Assembly: GCA_013697225.1 (NCBI GenBank)
Contig: JACCXG010000009.1
Span: 1-6,330, forward strand
DNA: 6,330 bases
Source: Acidobacteriota bacterium
GTDB taxonomy: Bacteria; Acidobacteriota; Vicinamibacteria; Vicinamibacterales; 2-12-FULL-66-21
Direction of reading: 5' to 3'
Below the pieces are notes generated by a model. The model saw only the letters and a program-made list of their open reading frames with translations. It did not search any database and was not told the DNA's origin. A program made the position numbers and the translations under genes. Below are positions 1-6,137 of the stretch, piece by piece; position 1 is the stretch's first letter; every line of letters begins with the position of its first letter.

Positions 1-1466
1 TTGCCGAGAACCGGGCCGATGAGCGTGGCCAGCAGGAGGTACGTCACGGCCGACGGGAGCCCCATGCCAAGCACGATCGAGCACAGCATGATCACGACGA
101 GCGCGAGCAGCAGGCTTTGATCGGCCAGGGGAATGATGGCGGCCGGCAGGCGCGTGCCGATCCCGGTCAACGTCACGACGCCGATGACGATGCCGACGCA
201 CGCGGCCGCACAGACCAGCGGAACCATGTCTCTCGACGCGGTGGCAACCGCCGCAAGCGCGCTCCGGGGGTCGATCCGGGTCCTCGGGTGCAGCGTGCTG
301 ATGACGATCACCGCACCCAGCGCGAGGCTGACCGCGCGGAAGGCGGTATAGCCGAGGAACAGCAGGACCATCAGCGCGGCGAGACCGGTCAGGAATACCA
401 GCCCCTCGAACGGCACGAGCGCCCCGCCTCGCGTGGCCGGCGGTGCCACCGGCTGGTGCACCGCCAGGCGTCGAGCGTAGAAGTGCACGTAGAGGAAGAG
501 CGCGACGTAGTAGAGCACCGCCGGCAGCAGCGCGGCCTGGATGATCTGCAGGTAAGTGACCGGAGGCTGGACGATCTCCAGCATCATGTAGGCGCCGGCA
601 CCCATCACGGGCGGCACGAGCGCTCCGCCGGAGCTGGCCGCTGCCTCGATCCCGGCGGCGGTCTCCGCCCGGAAGCCGGCGCTGCGCATCATGGGGATCG
701 TGAACGTACCGGTCGTCGCCGTATTCGCCACGGCGCTGCCCGACAACGAGCCGAGCAGCCCGGAGCTCAACACCGCGACCTTCGCCGGCCCGCCCGGGCT
801 CCCGCCGAACAGCCGCTGCGCGAGGTCGATGATGAACCGTGTCGCCCCGGTGATCTGAAGGAACGCCCCGAAGATCACGAAGAGGAACACATAGGTGAAC
901 ATCACGCCCAGCGCGACGCCGAACACTCCCTGTGTATGAAGGAACGTCTGCGCGACGATGCGCTCGACCGGATAGCCGCGGTGCGGAAAGAGCCAGCCGG
1001 GCAGGTACGCGCCCCAGAAGGCGTAGCCGATGAAGAAGAGCGAGAGCAGCGGGAGAGCGGCGCCGATGGAGCGTCGCGTGGACTCGAGCACCAGCGCGAG
1101 CCCGGCGACGCCAGCCGCCGTGTCGGCCAGCGTCTGGTATCCCGCCCGGTTGCCGAGCGAACGGCCGCCGAACCACGAAGCGGAGAACGCCGGCTCCGTC
1201 TGCCACACGATGTAGCCGCAGCAGAGCACGCTGAGCCCCGCAAGGGTCACGTCGAGCGCCCGCATCGCCCGCAGGCCGGCCAGCCGTGGGTGCGCCGGCA
1301 CGTACAGGAAGCACAGCACCAGACCGATCATCGCGAAGATCGCCAGCTGCGACTGCGGCGTCAGCCGCGGATAATTGACCTCCGCGAGCGTGAAGACGCA
1401 GTAGACGAGCGCAAGGCCGGAGAGAAGCGCCGGCAGCGCCGGAGATCGCGCCGGGGCGGCCGTCAC
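1..1466 (-). CDS. TRAP transporter fused permease (small + large subunit, TAXI type), C-terminus outside window
   Basis: Reads without a stop from a GTG at 1466 through the left edge: 488 codons visible, C-terminus missing. It is the inner-membrane permease of a TAXI-type TRAP system, which uses an ion gradient and a periplasmic binding protein to import organic acids. Hydrophobic segments are seen near residues 11-30, 41-57, 72-88, 112-127, 135-155, 180-206, 305-328, 353-376, 380-391, 415-436 and 451-480. The first few form the DctQ-like part and the rest the DctM-like part. Residues 240-293 carry the large-subunit signature: SGSAVANT, then TIPMMRSAGF, then EAAASSGGALVPPVMGAGAYMM. A second signature, VLGMGLPSAVTYLL, lies at 465-478. 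Full fused permeases usually exceed 600 residues, so over 100 are probably missing. The start overlaps the upstream TAXI gene's stop as GTGA; AAGGA lies right against the GTG, so translation is probably coupled. The transported substrate cannot be told. Confidence 0.93.
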   Translation of the reverse strand, partial: MTAAPARSPALPALLSGLALVYCVFTLAEVNYPRLTPQSQLAIFAMIGLVLCFLYVPAHPRLAGLRAMRALDVTLAGLSVLCCGYIVWQTEPAFSASWFGGRSLGNRAGYQTLADTAAGVAGLALVLESTRRSIGAALPLLSLFFIGYAFWGAYLPGWLFPHRGYPVERIVAQTFLHTQGVFGVALGVMFTYVFLFVIFGAFLQITGATRFIIDLAQRLFGGSPGGPAKVAVLSSGLLGSLSGSAVANTATTGTFTIPMMRSAGFRAETAAGIEAAASSGGALVPPVMGAGAYMMLEIVQPPVTYLQIIQAALLPAVLYYVALFLYVHFYARRLAVHQPVAPPATRGGALVPFEGLVFLTGLAALMVLLFLGYTAFRAVSLALGAVIVISTLHPRTRIDPRSALAAVATASRDMVPLVCAAACVGIVIGVVTLTGIGTRLPAAIIPLADQSLLLALVVIMLCSIVLGMGLPSAVTYLLLATLIGPVLG

Positions 1467-2437
1467 TCCTTCCAGATTCCAACCTCGCGATAGAACCGGA
1501 TCGCGCCGGGGTGGAACTCGGTGCCCGTGTTCCGCGGGGCGTTGCGCTCGTTGATGGCACGGCCGGCCGCGTGCCGCTGGACGACGGCTTCACGACCCTC
1601 GTAGAGGGTCTTCGTGATGTCGTACACGAGCTGTTCGTCCTTGTCCGCGCTTGTGATGAGGTGCATGGACCCGGTGTCAAGCATCTGCAGGGCCCCGGGC
1701 TGTCCGCGGTACGTACCGGCCGGCACGGTGGCCCGGTCGAAGAACGGGTATTCGGCCGAGAGGCGCCCCATCGCTTCGTCATCGTAGGGCACGAACACGA
1801 TGTCCTGCGAGGCAGCCGCCTGCGTGATGGACGCGGTGGGCACCGCCCCGCCGATGAAAGCGGCAGCGGCGGAACCGTCGGCCAGCATGTCCACCGCGGC
1901 AGCCTGCGTGGCATTGAGCGCGGTGAAATCGCTGTAACTCAGCCCGTGGGCGGCGAGCAGCGGGGTCACGAAGAACTCGAAGCCGGCCCCGGCCGGGCCG
2001 ATGACCACGCGCTTGCCCCGGAGGTCGGCAATCCGCTGGACCCCGGAGTTCCGAGGCGCAATGAACATCGCGACGTTCGGCGCGAGGGTCATCACGGCGC
2101 GCACGGGGTATGCCTGGTCCCAGCCTTCCCCTCCCCGCGCCGCAAAATAGGTGATGGCCGAATTCGAGACCGCGAAGTCGAGCTCCCCGCTCGCGAGGCG
2201 CCGGATGTTCTCCTGCGAGCCGCTCGTCGCCTCGGCGGTGATGTTCCAGCCGCGGCCTGCGCCGGCCTCGTTGAGCACTTCCACGAGCGCGCCGCCGACG
2301 ACGAAGAATGCCCCTCCGGGAGGAGCCGTCCCGAAGCTCATGAACCCGCGATCTCCTCCGCCGCCGCATGCGGCCGGCAGGATACCGGCGGCAGTCACGA
2401 GCAGGAGAGCGGCTGAAAGTCTGGCAGCACGCAACAT
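1463..2437 (-). CDS. TAXI-family TRAP transporter solute-binding protein, probable lipoprotein
   Basis: Extracytoplasmic binding protein of 324 residues that delivers substrate to the TRAP permease encoded directly downstream (4-nt overlap). The N-terminus MLRAARLSAALLLVTAAG is a signal peptide. It is followed by PAAC, with Cys24 as the likely lipidated residue and a GGGG linker. Pro at -3 makes the lipobox imperfect. TAXI hallmarks are FGTAPPGGAFFVVGGALVEV (35-54), the SGSQENIRRLASGELDFAVSN stretch (72-92), IADLRGKRVVIGPAGAGFE (136-154) and the C-terminal FHPGAIRFYREVGIW (308-322). The family is named for its immunogenic members and binds small carboxylates such as 2-oxoglutarate or glutamate in characterised cases; the ligand here is unknown. 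I chose the ATG at 2437 over an in-frame GTG at 2476. A GAGG sits about 6 nt upstream of 2437, the signal peptide then begins correctly, and the predicted transcript start (about 2473) lies downstream of the GTG. Confidence 0.93.
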   Translation of the reverse strand: MLRAARLSAALLLVTAAGILPAACGGGGDRGFMSFGTAPPGGAFFVVGGALVEVLNEAGAGRGWNITAEATSGSQENIRRLASGELDFAVSNSAITYFAARGGEGWDQAYPVRAVMTLAPNVAMFIAPRNSGVQRIADLRGKRVVIGPAGAGFEFFVTPLLAAHGLSYSDFTALNATQAAAVDMLADGSAAAAFIGGAVPTASITQAAASQDIVFVPYDDEAMGRLSAEYPFFDRATVPAGTYRGQPGALQMLDTGSMHLITSADKDEQLVYDITKTLYEGREAVVQRHAAGRAINERNAPRNTGTEFHPGAIRFYREVGIWKE

Positions 2438-2479
2438 GTCAGGCCTCGAAGAGTGAACCCAAGGGGTCGATGCCACGCG

Positions 2480-2488
2480 ATGTTATCA
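2480..2488 (-). promoter_or_regulatory. Candidate extended -10 promoter of the TAXI/TRAP operon
   Basis: On the minus strand this reads TGATAACAT: a TGn extension followed by TAACAT, 4 of 6 matches to the -10 consensus. No good -35 hexamer is seen at 16-18 bp, which extended -10 promoters tolerate. Transcription would begin near 2473, giving a leader of about 36 nt that includes the GAGG in front of the ATG at 2437. It lies in the 84-bp gap after the HEPN gene, so the TRAP operon could be transcribed independently or by read-through. No convincing terminator was found in the gap. This is pattern recognition only. Confidence 0.45.
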
Positions 2489-2494
2489 AAGCCC
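2480..2494 (-). repeat. Copy 1 of a shared 15-bp upstream element (ATGWTATCAAAGSCC on + strand)
   Basis: The plus strand reads ATGTTATCAAAGCCC here and matches the copy at 3529-3543 in 13 of 15 positions, in the same orientation. Both copies lie upstream of a minus-strand gene: this one 43 bp before the TAXI start, the other 9 bp before the RHH-MNT start. The element covers the candidate -10 but extends beyond it into GGGCTT, where promoter consensus does not predict conservation. It could be a shared operator or simply two similar promoters. In this copy the palindromic core is degraded from TGATATCA to TGTTATCA on the plus strand. Confidence 0.5.
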
Positions 2495-2521
2495 GGAAAC
2501 GGCAACGTGCCACCGGCCGCT

Positions 2522-2929
2522 TCAGCTCACCTGCGGTCGTACGTGCCGGACCACGAACCGGGCAGCCTGCCGTGCCGCCTCGGCATCGCTGCGGCGGTAG
2601 AAATCCGAAGGGGTGAGGTCTTCGGCACCGTAGAACGCGAGCTCGCGGTCGCGCCGGAGCCCGCGGGAGGCATCCGCGAGACGGTCGATCTCGGGCGCGA
2701 GCGCCGCGGGCAGCCTGGCACGCTCGGCAATCAGCACGTCAGCAACGTCATGGATCCGGGGCGGATCGACCCCCACGGCCCTGAGCAGTCCCTTCAGCGC
2801 GAGCTCGACCACCTCCTGCGATTCCCGCACCACATCCGCCCAGCTCTGCGCCTCGAACAGCACGTCGAGCGCCCGCAGCCGTGCGTCGGCCCGCCGGACG
2901 TAGTCGGCCGCCAGGTGCACGTTGCGCAT
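2522..2929 (-). CDS. HEPN-domain protein of an MNT/HEPN toxin-antitoxin-type pair
   Basis: Small, almost wholly helical protein of 135 residues. HEPN features are an N-terminal helix with DYVRRADARLRALDVL (9-24), a second helix RESQEVVELALKGLLRAVGV (35-54), the RIHDV turn (58-62) that starts the next helix, and RRDRELAFYG (92-101), where family members have the basic/aromatic segment before the last helix. HEPN proteins paired with minimal nucleotidyltransferases are usually the toxin, often an RNase, neutralised by AMPylation or binding from the partner. The classical R-x(4-6)-H RNase motif is not visible: the only histidines are at 5, 60 and 129, and none has the usual spacing. Catalytic activity is therefore doubtful. 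The start codon overlaps the stop of the RHH-MNT gene by one base (TAATG), implying coupled translation and stoichiometric production. It ends 84 bp before the TAXI gene on the same strand. Confidence 0.85.
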   Translation of the reverse strand: MRNVHLAADYVRRADARLRALDVLFEAQSWADVVRESQEVVELALKGLLRAVGVDPPRIHDVADVLIAERARLPAALAPEIDRLADASRGLRRDRELAFYGAEDLTPSDFYRRSDAEAARQAARFVVRHVRPQVS

Positions 2930-3519
2930 TACGCGGCTGCCGTCCAGTACGGCTGCCCGTGCACGATTCGGCGGACGAGCCGGCCGGCCGCGATATCGCG
3001 GCGCGTCCGCACCAGCGCGCTCGAGATCCGCAACTCCCGTTCGAAGAGCACGATGCCGTCGACGGCCACCTCCCCCCAGACGCCCCCGGTGCTTCGCTCA
3101 GGTGGCGGGTGCACGAAGTGGGGATCGACGACGCGCCCGTGCCACACTGGTGGCGCCGTGTCCCAGGCGCGATACAACGCTCGGGTCAGTGCGATGCGCC
3201 GCTCGACCACGATCAGCACGTCGACGTCGGACGAGGCCGCGGCATCCCCCCTGGCCCAGGAGCCGTACACGACCACGCCTACCACCGCGTCCCCCGCCAG
3301 CTCCGTCGCGCGGCCGAGGATGGCCGCCGCGTGCTCGTCGGCCGCAAGGCCTGGCCCGGGAGCCGCCAGGCACCGCACGCAGTACTCGTTGAGGGACAGG
3401 TCGAGATCCCGCGCCGCTCCCTGAAGCGACGCATGCAGCGCCGGGGGGAGCCGCAGCACGAAGCGCCCCGAGGCAGGGGTGGCTGCCGGCGCCGGAGACC
3501 GCCTTCGTGATACTGCCAT
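2929..3519 (-). CDS. Ribbon-helix-helix (HicB-like) + minimal nucleotidyltransferase fusion, putative antitoxin/regulator
   Basis: Protein of 196 residues with two parts. Residues 19-51 (GRFVLRLPPALHASLQGAA, then DLDLSLNEYCVRCL) fit a ribbon-helix-helix segment of the HicB/Arc kind: a beta strand with alternating residues, then two helices around an SLNEY turn. Residues 80-160 are a DNA polymerase beta-type minimal nucleotidyltransferase core: VVVYGSWARGDAAASSDVDVLIVV with GSxxRG at 86-91, metal-binding Asp98 and Asp100, and a likely third acidic residue at Asp154 in VAVDGIVLF. The catalytic residues appear intact. Known MNT partners of HEPN proteins act as antitoxins, in some cases by AMPylating the toxin. 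The RHH part suggests it also binds DNA and represses its own promoter (inference). No Shine-Dalgarno precedes the ATG, and the predicted transcript start is only about 3 nt upstream, so leaderless translation is possible. Confidence 0.88.
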   Translation of the reverse strand: MAVSRRRSPAPAATPASGRFVLRLPPALHASLQGAARDLDLSLNEYCVRCLAAPGPGLAADEHAAAILGRATELAGDAVVGVVVYGSWARGDAAASSDVDVLIVVERRIALTRALYRAWDTAPPVWHGRVVDPHFVHPPPERSTGGVWGEVAVDGIVLFERELRISSALVRTRRDIAAGRLVRRIVHGQPYWTAAA

Positions 3520-3527
3520 GCGTTGCG

Positions 3528-3533
3528 TATGAT
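3528..3533 (+). promoter_or_regulatory. Candidate -10 of the sulfatase/TTT operon
   Basis: TATGAT matches the -10 consensus in 5 of 6 positions. It lies about 52 bp before the sulfatase ATG, predicting a transcript start near 3540 and a leader of about 40 nt that contains the GGAGG ribosome site. The -35 region is poor: TCGTGA at 3505-3510, 3 of 6 matches with a 17-bp spacer. It overlaps the minus-strand -10 on the other side of the same palindrome, so the two promoters could not easily be occupied together. Confidence 0.4.
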
Positions 3534-3537
3534 ATCA
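3529..3537 (-). promoter_or_regulatory. Candidate extended -10 promoter of the RHH-MNT/HEPN pair
   Basis: The minus strand reads TGATATCAT: a TGn extension plus TATCAT, 5 of 6 matches to consensus. The -35 position holds only CCGACG. The inferred transcript start is near 3522, just upstream of the ATG at 3519, so the mRNA would be nearly leaderless, consistent with the lack of a ribosome-binding site. The embedded 8-bp perfect palindrome TGATATCA (3530-3537) is a plausible dimeric RHH operator. That assignment is inference. Confidence 0.5.
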
Positions 3538-3543
3538 AAGGCC
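3529..3543 (-). repeat. Copy 2 of the shared 15-bp upstream element
   Basis: The plus strand reads ATGATATCAAAGGCC and differs from the copy at 2480-2494 at two positions. This copy holds the perfect TGATATCA palindrome and lies between the divergent RHH-MNT and sulfatase genes. The copies are about 1 kb apart. Each stands before a minus-strand unit, the TA-like pair and the TRAP operon. No third copy was seen before tctC or tctB. Confidence 0.5.
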
Positions 3544-3569
3544 GACCCGACCGTCGGGGAGCTCACTAC

Positions 3570-3574
3570 GGAGG
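3570..3574 (+). promoter_or_regulatory. Ribosome-binding site that fixes the sulfatase start
   Basis: GGAGG stands 5 nt before the ATG at 3580. It decides against the longer in-frame reading from a TTG at 3523, which would start inside the predicted promoter and push the signal peptide 19 residues inward. Confidence 0.75.
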
Positions 3575-3579
3575 ACCGC

Positions 3580-5091
3580 ATGCCCGCTGATCACCGCTAC
3601 TGGACTGCCGCCGCGCTACTCACCGGCATCGCCGTCGCGACCGCACTCGCATTGGCCGACCAGTCCCGGGTCACCCCGGCCGCACCGGCCGGCGGCCGCA
3701 ACATCGTCGTCTTCGTGGCCGATGACCACGGGCAGGATGCCGGGGCGTACGGCCATACGGTCGTTCGGACGCCGCACCTGGATGCGCTGGCGGCCGAGGG
3801 CGTCCTGTTCAAACATGCGTATGCCACGACCGCCAGCTGCAGTGCGAGCCGGTCCGTGATCCTGTCGGGGCTGCACAACCATCGGACGGGCCAGTACGGG
3901 CACGAGCACGACTACAGTCACTTCCGCAGCTACGACGACCTGAAGACGCTGCCCGTTCTTCTCCGGGAGGCGGGCTACCGGACGGCACGAAGCGGCAAGT
4001 TCCACGTGGCCCCGGAGGCGACCTACAAGTTCGAGACGGTGCTCGAAGGGCCGCAACGGAGCCCGGTGGAGATGGCAGAGCACGCCCGGGCTTTCATTGC
4101 CGCGCGCGACCCCCGTCCCTTCTTTCTTTATGTCGCGACGAGCGATCCTCATCGAGGCGGCGGGATCGCACACGAACTGCCGTCGCACCCCGACCGGTTC
4201 GGCAACCGCCCCGAGGGATACCCCGGGATCGATCCGGTGACCTACGAACCTGCGGCGGTCGTGGTACCGCCATGGCTGCCCGACAGCGCCGCCTCGCGGG
4301 CGGAGCTCGCGCAGTATTACCAGTCGGTGTCACGGCTGGATCAAGGCTTCGGCCACCTCGTACAGGTCCTCAAGGACGAGGGGGTCTACGATCAGAGCCT
4401 GATCGTCTATCTCTCCGATCACGGCGCCGCATTCCCCGGGGCCAAGACCACGGTGTACGAACCCGGACTTCGCTCGCCGCTCATCGTGCGGCTTCCGAAT
4501 GGACAGCGCCGGGGGATCTCGTCGGAGGGGCTCGTCAGCTGGGTGGACATCACGCCAACCTTGCTGGACTTCGCGGGGGCGACGCCCCCCACGTACAAGC
4601 AGCACATCGGAAGCCCGGAGGTGCGTGCGACCGCCGATCTTCCGGAGACTCACGGGTTGCACGGGCGCTCGTTCCTGGCACTCGCGCGGGGTGAGGAGGT
4701 GGCAGGGTGGGATGAAGTCTACGCCTCGCACACCTTCCATGAAATCCAGATGTACTACCCGATGCGCGCGGTGCGTGGCCGGCGCTTCAAACTGATCTGG
4801 AACATCGCCCACCAGCTGCCGTTCCCGTTCTCCACCGACCTCTGGAGTGCTGCGACATGGCAGTCGGCCTGGCTGGGAAAGGGGTCCGTGAAATACGGGC
4901 TCCGCACCGTGGCGGGCTACATCAATCGTCCCGAGTTCGAGCTTTACGACCTCCAGCACGATCCGCACGAGGCGCGGAACCTGGCGCGGGACCGGCAGTT
5001 CGCCGAGGTCCTGGCCGAGCACAAGAAGAAAATCCGGGAATTTCAGGCACGCACGTCGGATCCCTGGATCCTGAAATGGGGATACCAGTGA
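3580..5091 (+). CDS. Exported sulfatase, heparan N-sulfatase/sulfamidase (SGSH)-like
   Basis: Type I formylglycine sulfatase of 503 residues. Residues 8-26 are hydrophobic and end ALALA before DQ, a plausible signal-peptidase site (or a membrane anchor), so it acts outside the cytoplasm. The domain starts NIVVFVADDHG with metal ligands Asp48 and Asp49. The activation motif is C87-S-A-S-R91, where Cys87 should become formylglycine. Likely active-site residues are Lys140/His142 in SGKFHV, His191 in TSDPHRG, the metal ligand Asp280 with His281 in LSDHG, and Lys289. Similarity to human sulfamidase is recognisable along the whole chain, especially HEIQMYYPMRAVRGRRFKL (387-405), LPFPFSTD (413-420) and FELYDLQHDPHEARNLA (453-469) with SDPWI near the end. 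These C-terminal blocks separate it from most arylsulfatases. It may cleave N-sulfate or another sulfate group; the substrate is unproven. Its stop overlaps the tctC-like start (TGATG), placing it first in an operon with a TTT transporter. Confidence 0.92.
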   Translation: MPADHRYWTAAALLTGIAVATALALADQSRVTPAAPAGGRNIVVFVADDHGQDAGAYGHTVVRTPHLDALAAEGVLFKHAYATTASCSASRSVILSGLHNHRTGQYGHEHDYSHFRSYDDLKTLPVLLREAGYRTARSGKFHVAPEATYKFETVLEGPQRSPVEMAEHARAFIAARDPRPFFLYVATSDPHRGGGIAHELPSHPDRFGNRPEGYPGIDPVTYEPAAVVVPPWLPDSAASRAELAQYYQSVSRLDQGFGHLVQVLKDEGVYDQSLIVYLSDHGAAFPGAKTTVYEPGLRSPLIVRLPNGQRRGISSEGLVSWVDITPTLLDFAGATPPTYKQHIGSPEVRATADLPETHGLHGRSFLALARGEEVAGWDEVYASHTFHEIQMYYPMRAVRGRRFKLIWNIAHQLPFPFSTDLWSAATWQSAWLGKGSVKYGLRTVAGYINRPEFELYDLQHDPHEARNLARDRQFAEVLAEHKKKIREFQARTSDPWILKWGYQ

Positions 5092-6095
5092 TGAGACAAT
5101 GTGCCTGCACAGGCATGATGAAACCCGCCAGGCTCACCATACTCGCCCTGCTGCTCGGCGCGGCCGCCTTGCCGCTCACCAGCTGCGGCGGTCCGTCCGA
5201 GTACCCCGCCCGCCCCATTACGATGATTGTCCCGTGGGGCGCCGGCGGGGGTACCGACGCCGTTGCCCGCATCATCGCCCAGCTCCTGGAAAAAGAGCTC
5301 GGCAAGCCGGTGAACGTCGTGAATCGCACCGGCGGCAGCGGCGTCGTCGGACACCAGGCCATTGCAGGCGCTCCACCCGACGGGTATACCATCGGCATTC
5401 TCACCGCCGAGATCGGCATGATGCGCCACCAGGGGCTGACGGATCTCACCGGCGCGTCGTTTACGCCGCTCGGCCTCGTCAACTACGACGCCACCGCCAT
5501 CCAGGTCCGCGCCGACTCGCCGTACCGCACGCTCGGCGATCTGATGGAAGCGATCCGGGCGAAGCCTGGCAAGCTGAAAGCCTCGGGCACGGCACAGGGA
5601 GGCATCTGGCACGTCTCGCTGTACGGGCTGCTCGAGGAGCAGAACATTTCACCGACATCGGTGCCCTGGGTCCCCAGCGTGAGCAGTGCCGCAGGGCTCC
5701 TCGATCTCGTGGCTGGCGGCGTTGACCTCGTCCCGGCTTCACATCCCGAAGCACGCTCGCTCATCGACGCCGGGCGGGTCAGAAGCCTGGCGGTGCTGGA
5801 CGACGAGCGCTCCGCGCTGTACCCGGATGTGCCGCTCGGCAGAGAGGAGATCGGTACGACCTGGAAAATGGGCGTGTGGCGGGGTATCGGGGCGCCAAGA
5901 CATCTGCCGGCCGACGTCGAAGCGCGGCTGCAGACCGCGGTGGCGAATGCCTACAACAGTTCCGAGTACCAGGAGTTCATGAAGACTCGTGGCTTCGGGA
6001 GGCGCTGGGCCGGCCCGGAGGAGTTCGCCCGTTTCATGGAGAGCGCGGACGAGCAGATGGGGACGATCATGAAAGCGGTGGGACTTTCGCAGTGA
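5091..6095 (+). CDS. Tripartite tricarboxylate transporter substrate-binding protein (TctC/Bug family), probable lipoprotein
   Basis: Periplasmic binding protein of 334 residues for a TTT transporter (TctC binding protein, TctB small and TctA large permease subunits). A signal peptide spans about residues 10-31, with a good lipobox LTSC and Cys32 predicted to be lipidated. Family features are YPARPITMIVPWGAGGGTDAVAR (38-60), the VNRTGGSGVVGHQAIAGAPPDGYTIG block (77-102), the PGKLKASGTAQGG segment (159-171), DLVPASHPE (212-220) and a C-terminal GIGAPRHLPADVEARLQ (265-281). Bug proteins bind carboxylates and related small molecules through the two glycine-rich loops; the ligand here is unknown. 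The start at 5091 overlaps the sulfatase stop as TGATG, with GGGGA 8 nt upstream. An ATG at 5115 would give a shorter, more typical signal peptide but lacks a well-spaced ribosome site. A much longer in-frame extension into the sulfatase gene (from 4857) is spurious. Confidence 0.92.
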   Translation: MRQCACTGMMKPARLTILALLLGAAALPLTSCGGPSEYPARPITMIVPWGAGGGTDAVARIIAQLLEKELGKPVNVVNRTGGSGVVGHQAIAGAPPDGYTIGILTAEIGMMRHQGLTDLTGASFTPLGLVNYDATAIQVRADSPYRTLGDLMEAIRAKPGKLKASGTAQGGIWHVSLYGLLEEQNISPTSVPWVPSVSSAAGLLDLVAGGVDLVPASHPEARSLIDAGRVRSLAVLDDERSALYPDVPLGREEIGTTWKMGVWRGIGAPRHLPADVEARLQTAVANAYNSSEYQEFMKTRGFGRRWAGPEEFARFMESADEQMGTIMKAVGLSQ

Positions 6096-6100
6096 CCCGC

Positions 6101-6137
6101 ATGGCACCACAGAGCACTGCGTAGCGCGCGCTATGCG
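6101..6137 (+). promoter_or_regulatory. 7-codon mini-ORF and start-codon hairpin before tctB
   Basis: Between the tctC stop and the tctB start, an ATG at 6101 opens a 7-codon frame (MAPQSTA) that ends with TAG at 6122-6124. The transcript can fold a hairpin from 6118 to 6137: an 8-pair stem (two G-U pairs) with a GCGC tetraloop at 6126-6129, containing the perfect palindrome AGCGCGCGCT (6123-6132). The 3' arm holds the tctB AUG at 6133-6135, and no Shine-Dalgarno is visible for tctB. A ribosome ending the mini-ORF would stop within the 5' arm, open the stem and be 8 nt from the tctB start. This suggests coupled reinitiation; it is unproven and may be chance in GC-rich sequence. Confidence 0.35.

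Noticed and set aside
117..1493. 458-codon open frame on the plus strand opposite the TRAP permease
   Set aside because: The translation is very rich in Arg, Asp, Glu, Gln and His, with no domain resemblance. The opposite strand gives a clear multi-helix TRAP permease, so this is a GC-driven antisense shadow.
1511..2416. 301-codon plus-strand frame opposite the TAXI gene
   Set aside because: Low-complexity charged composition and antisense to a well-supported binding protein; no ribosome site or family resemblance.
2438..2521. Possible rho-independent terminator between the HEPN and TAXI genes (GGCA-CGT-TGCC)
   Set aside because: Only a 4-bp Watson-Crick stem and no U-tract following; too weak to call.
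2453..3424. 323-codon plus-strand frame across the MNT/HEPN genes
   Set aside because: It spans two well-supported minus-strand genes and their junction, with no recognisable motif.
2935..3519. HicA/HicB toxin-antitoxin pair, suggested by the HicB-like RHH segment
   Set aside because: No HicA-type small toxin is adjacent, and the rest of the protein is a nucleotidyltransferase with a HEPN partner, so MNT/HEPN is the better assignment.
4330..5022. 230-codon minus-strand frame inside the sulfatase gene
   Set aside because: Antisense to conserved sulfatase motifs and to the SGSH-like C-terminus; no family features of its own.
4857..5090. N-terminal extension of the tctC-like frame into the sulfatase gene
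   Set aside because: It would add 78 residues of Arg/Gly-rich sequence before a clear signal peptide; the TGATG junction at 5091 is the better start.
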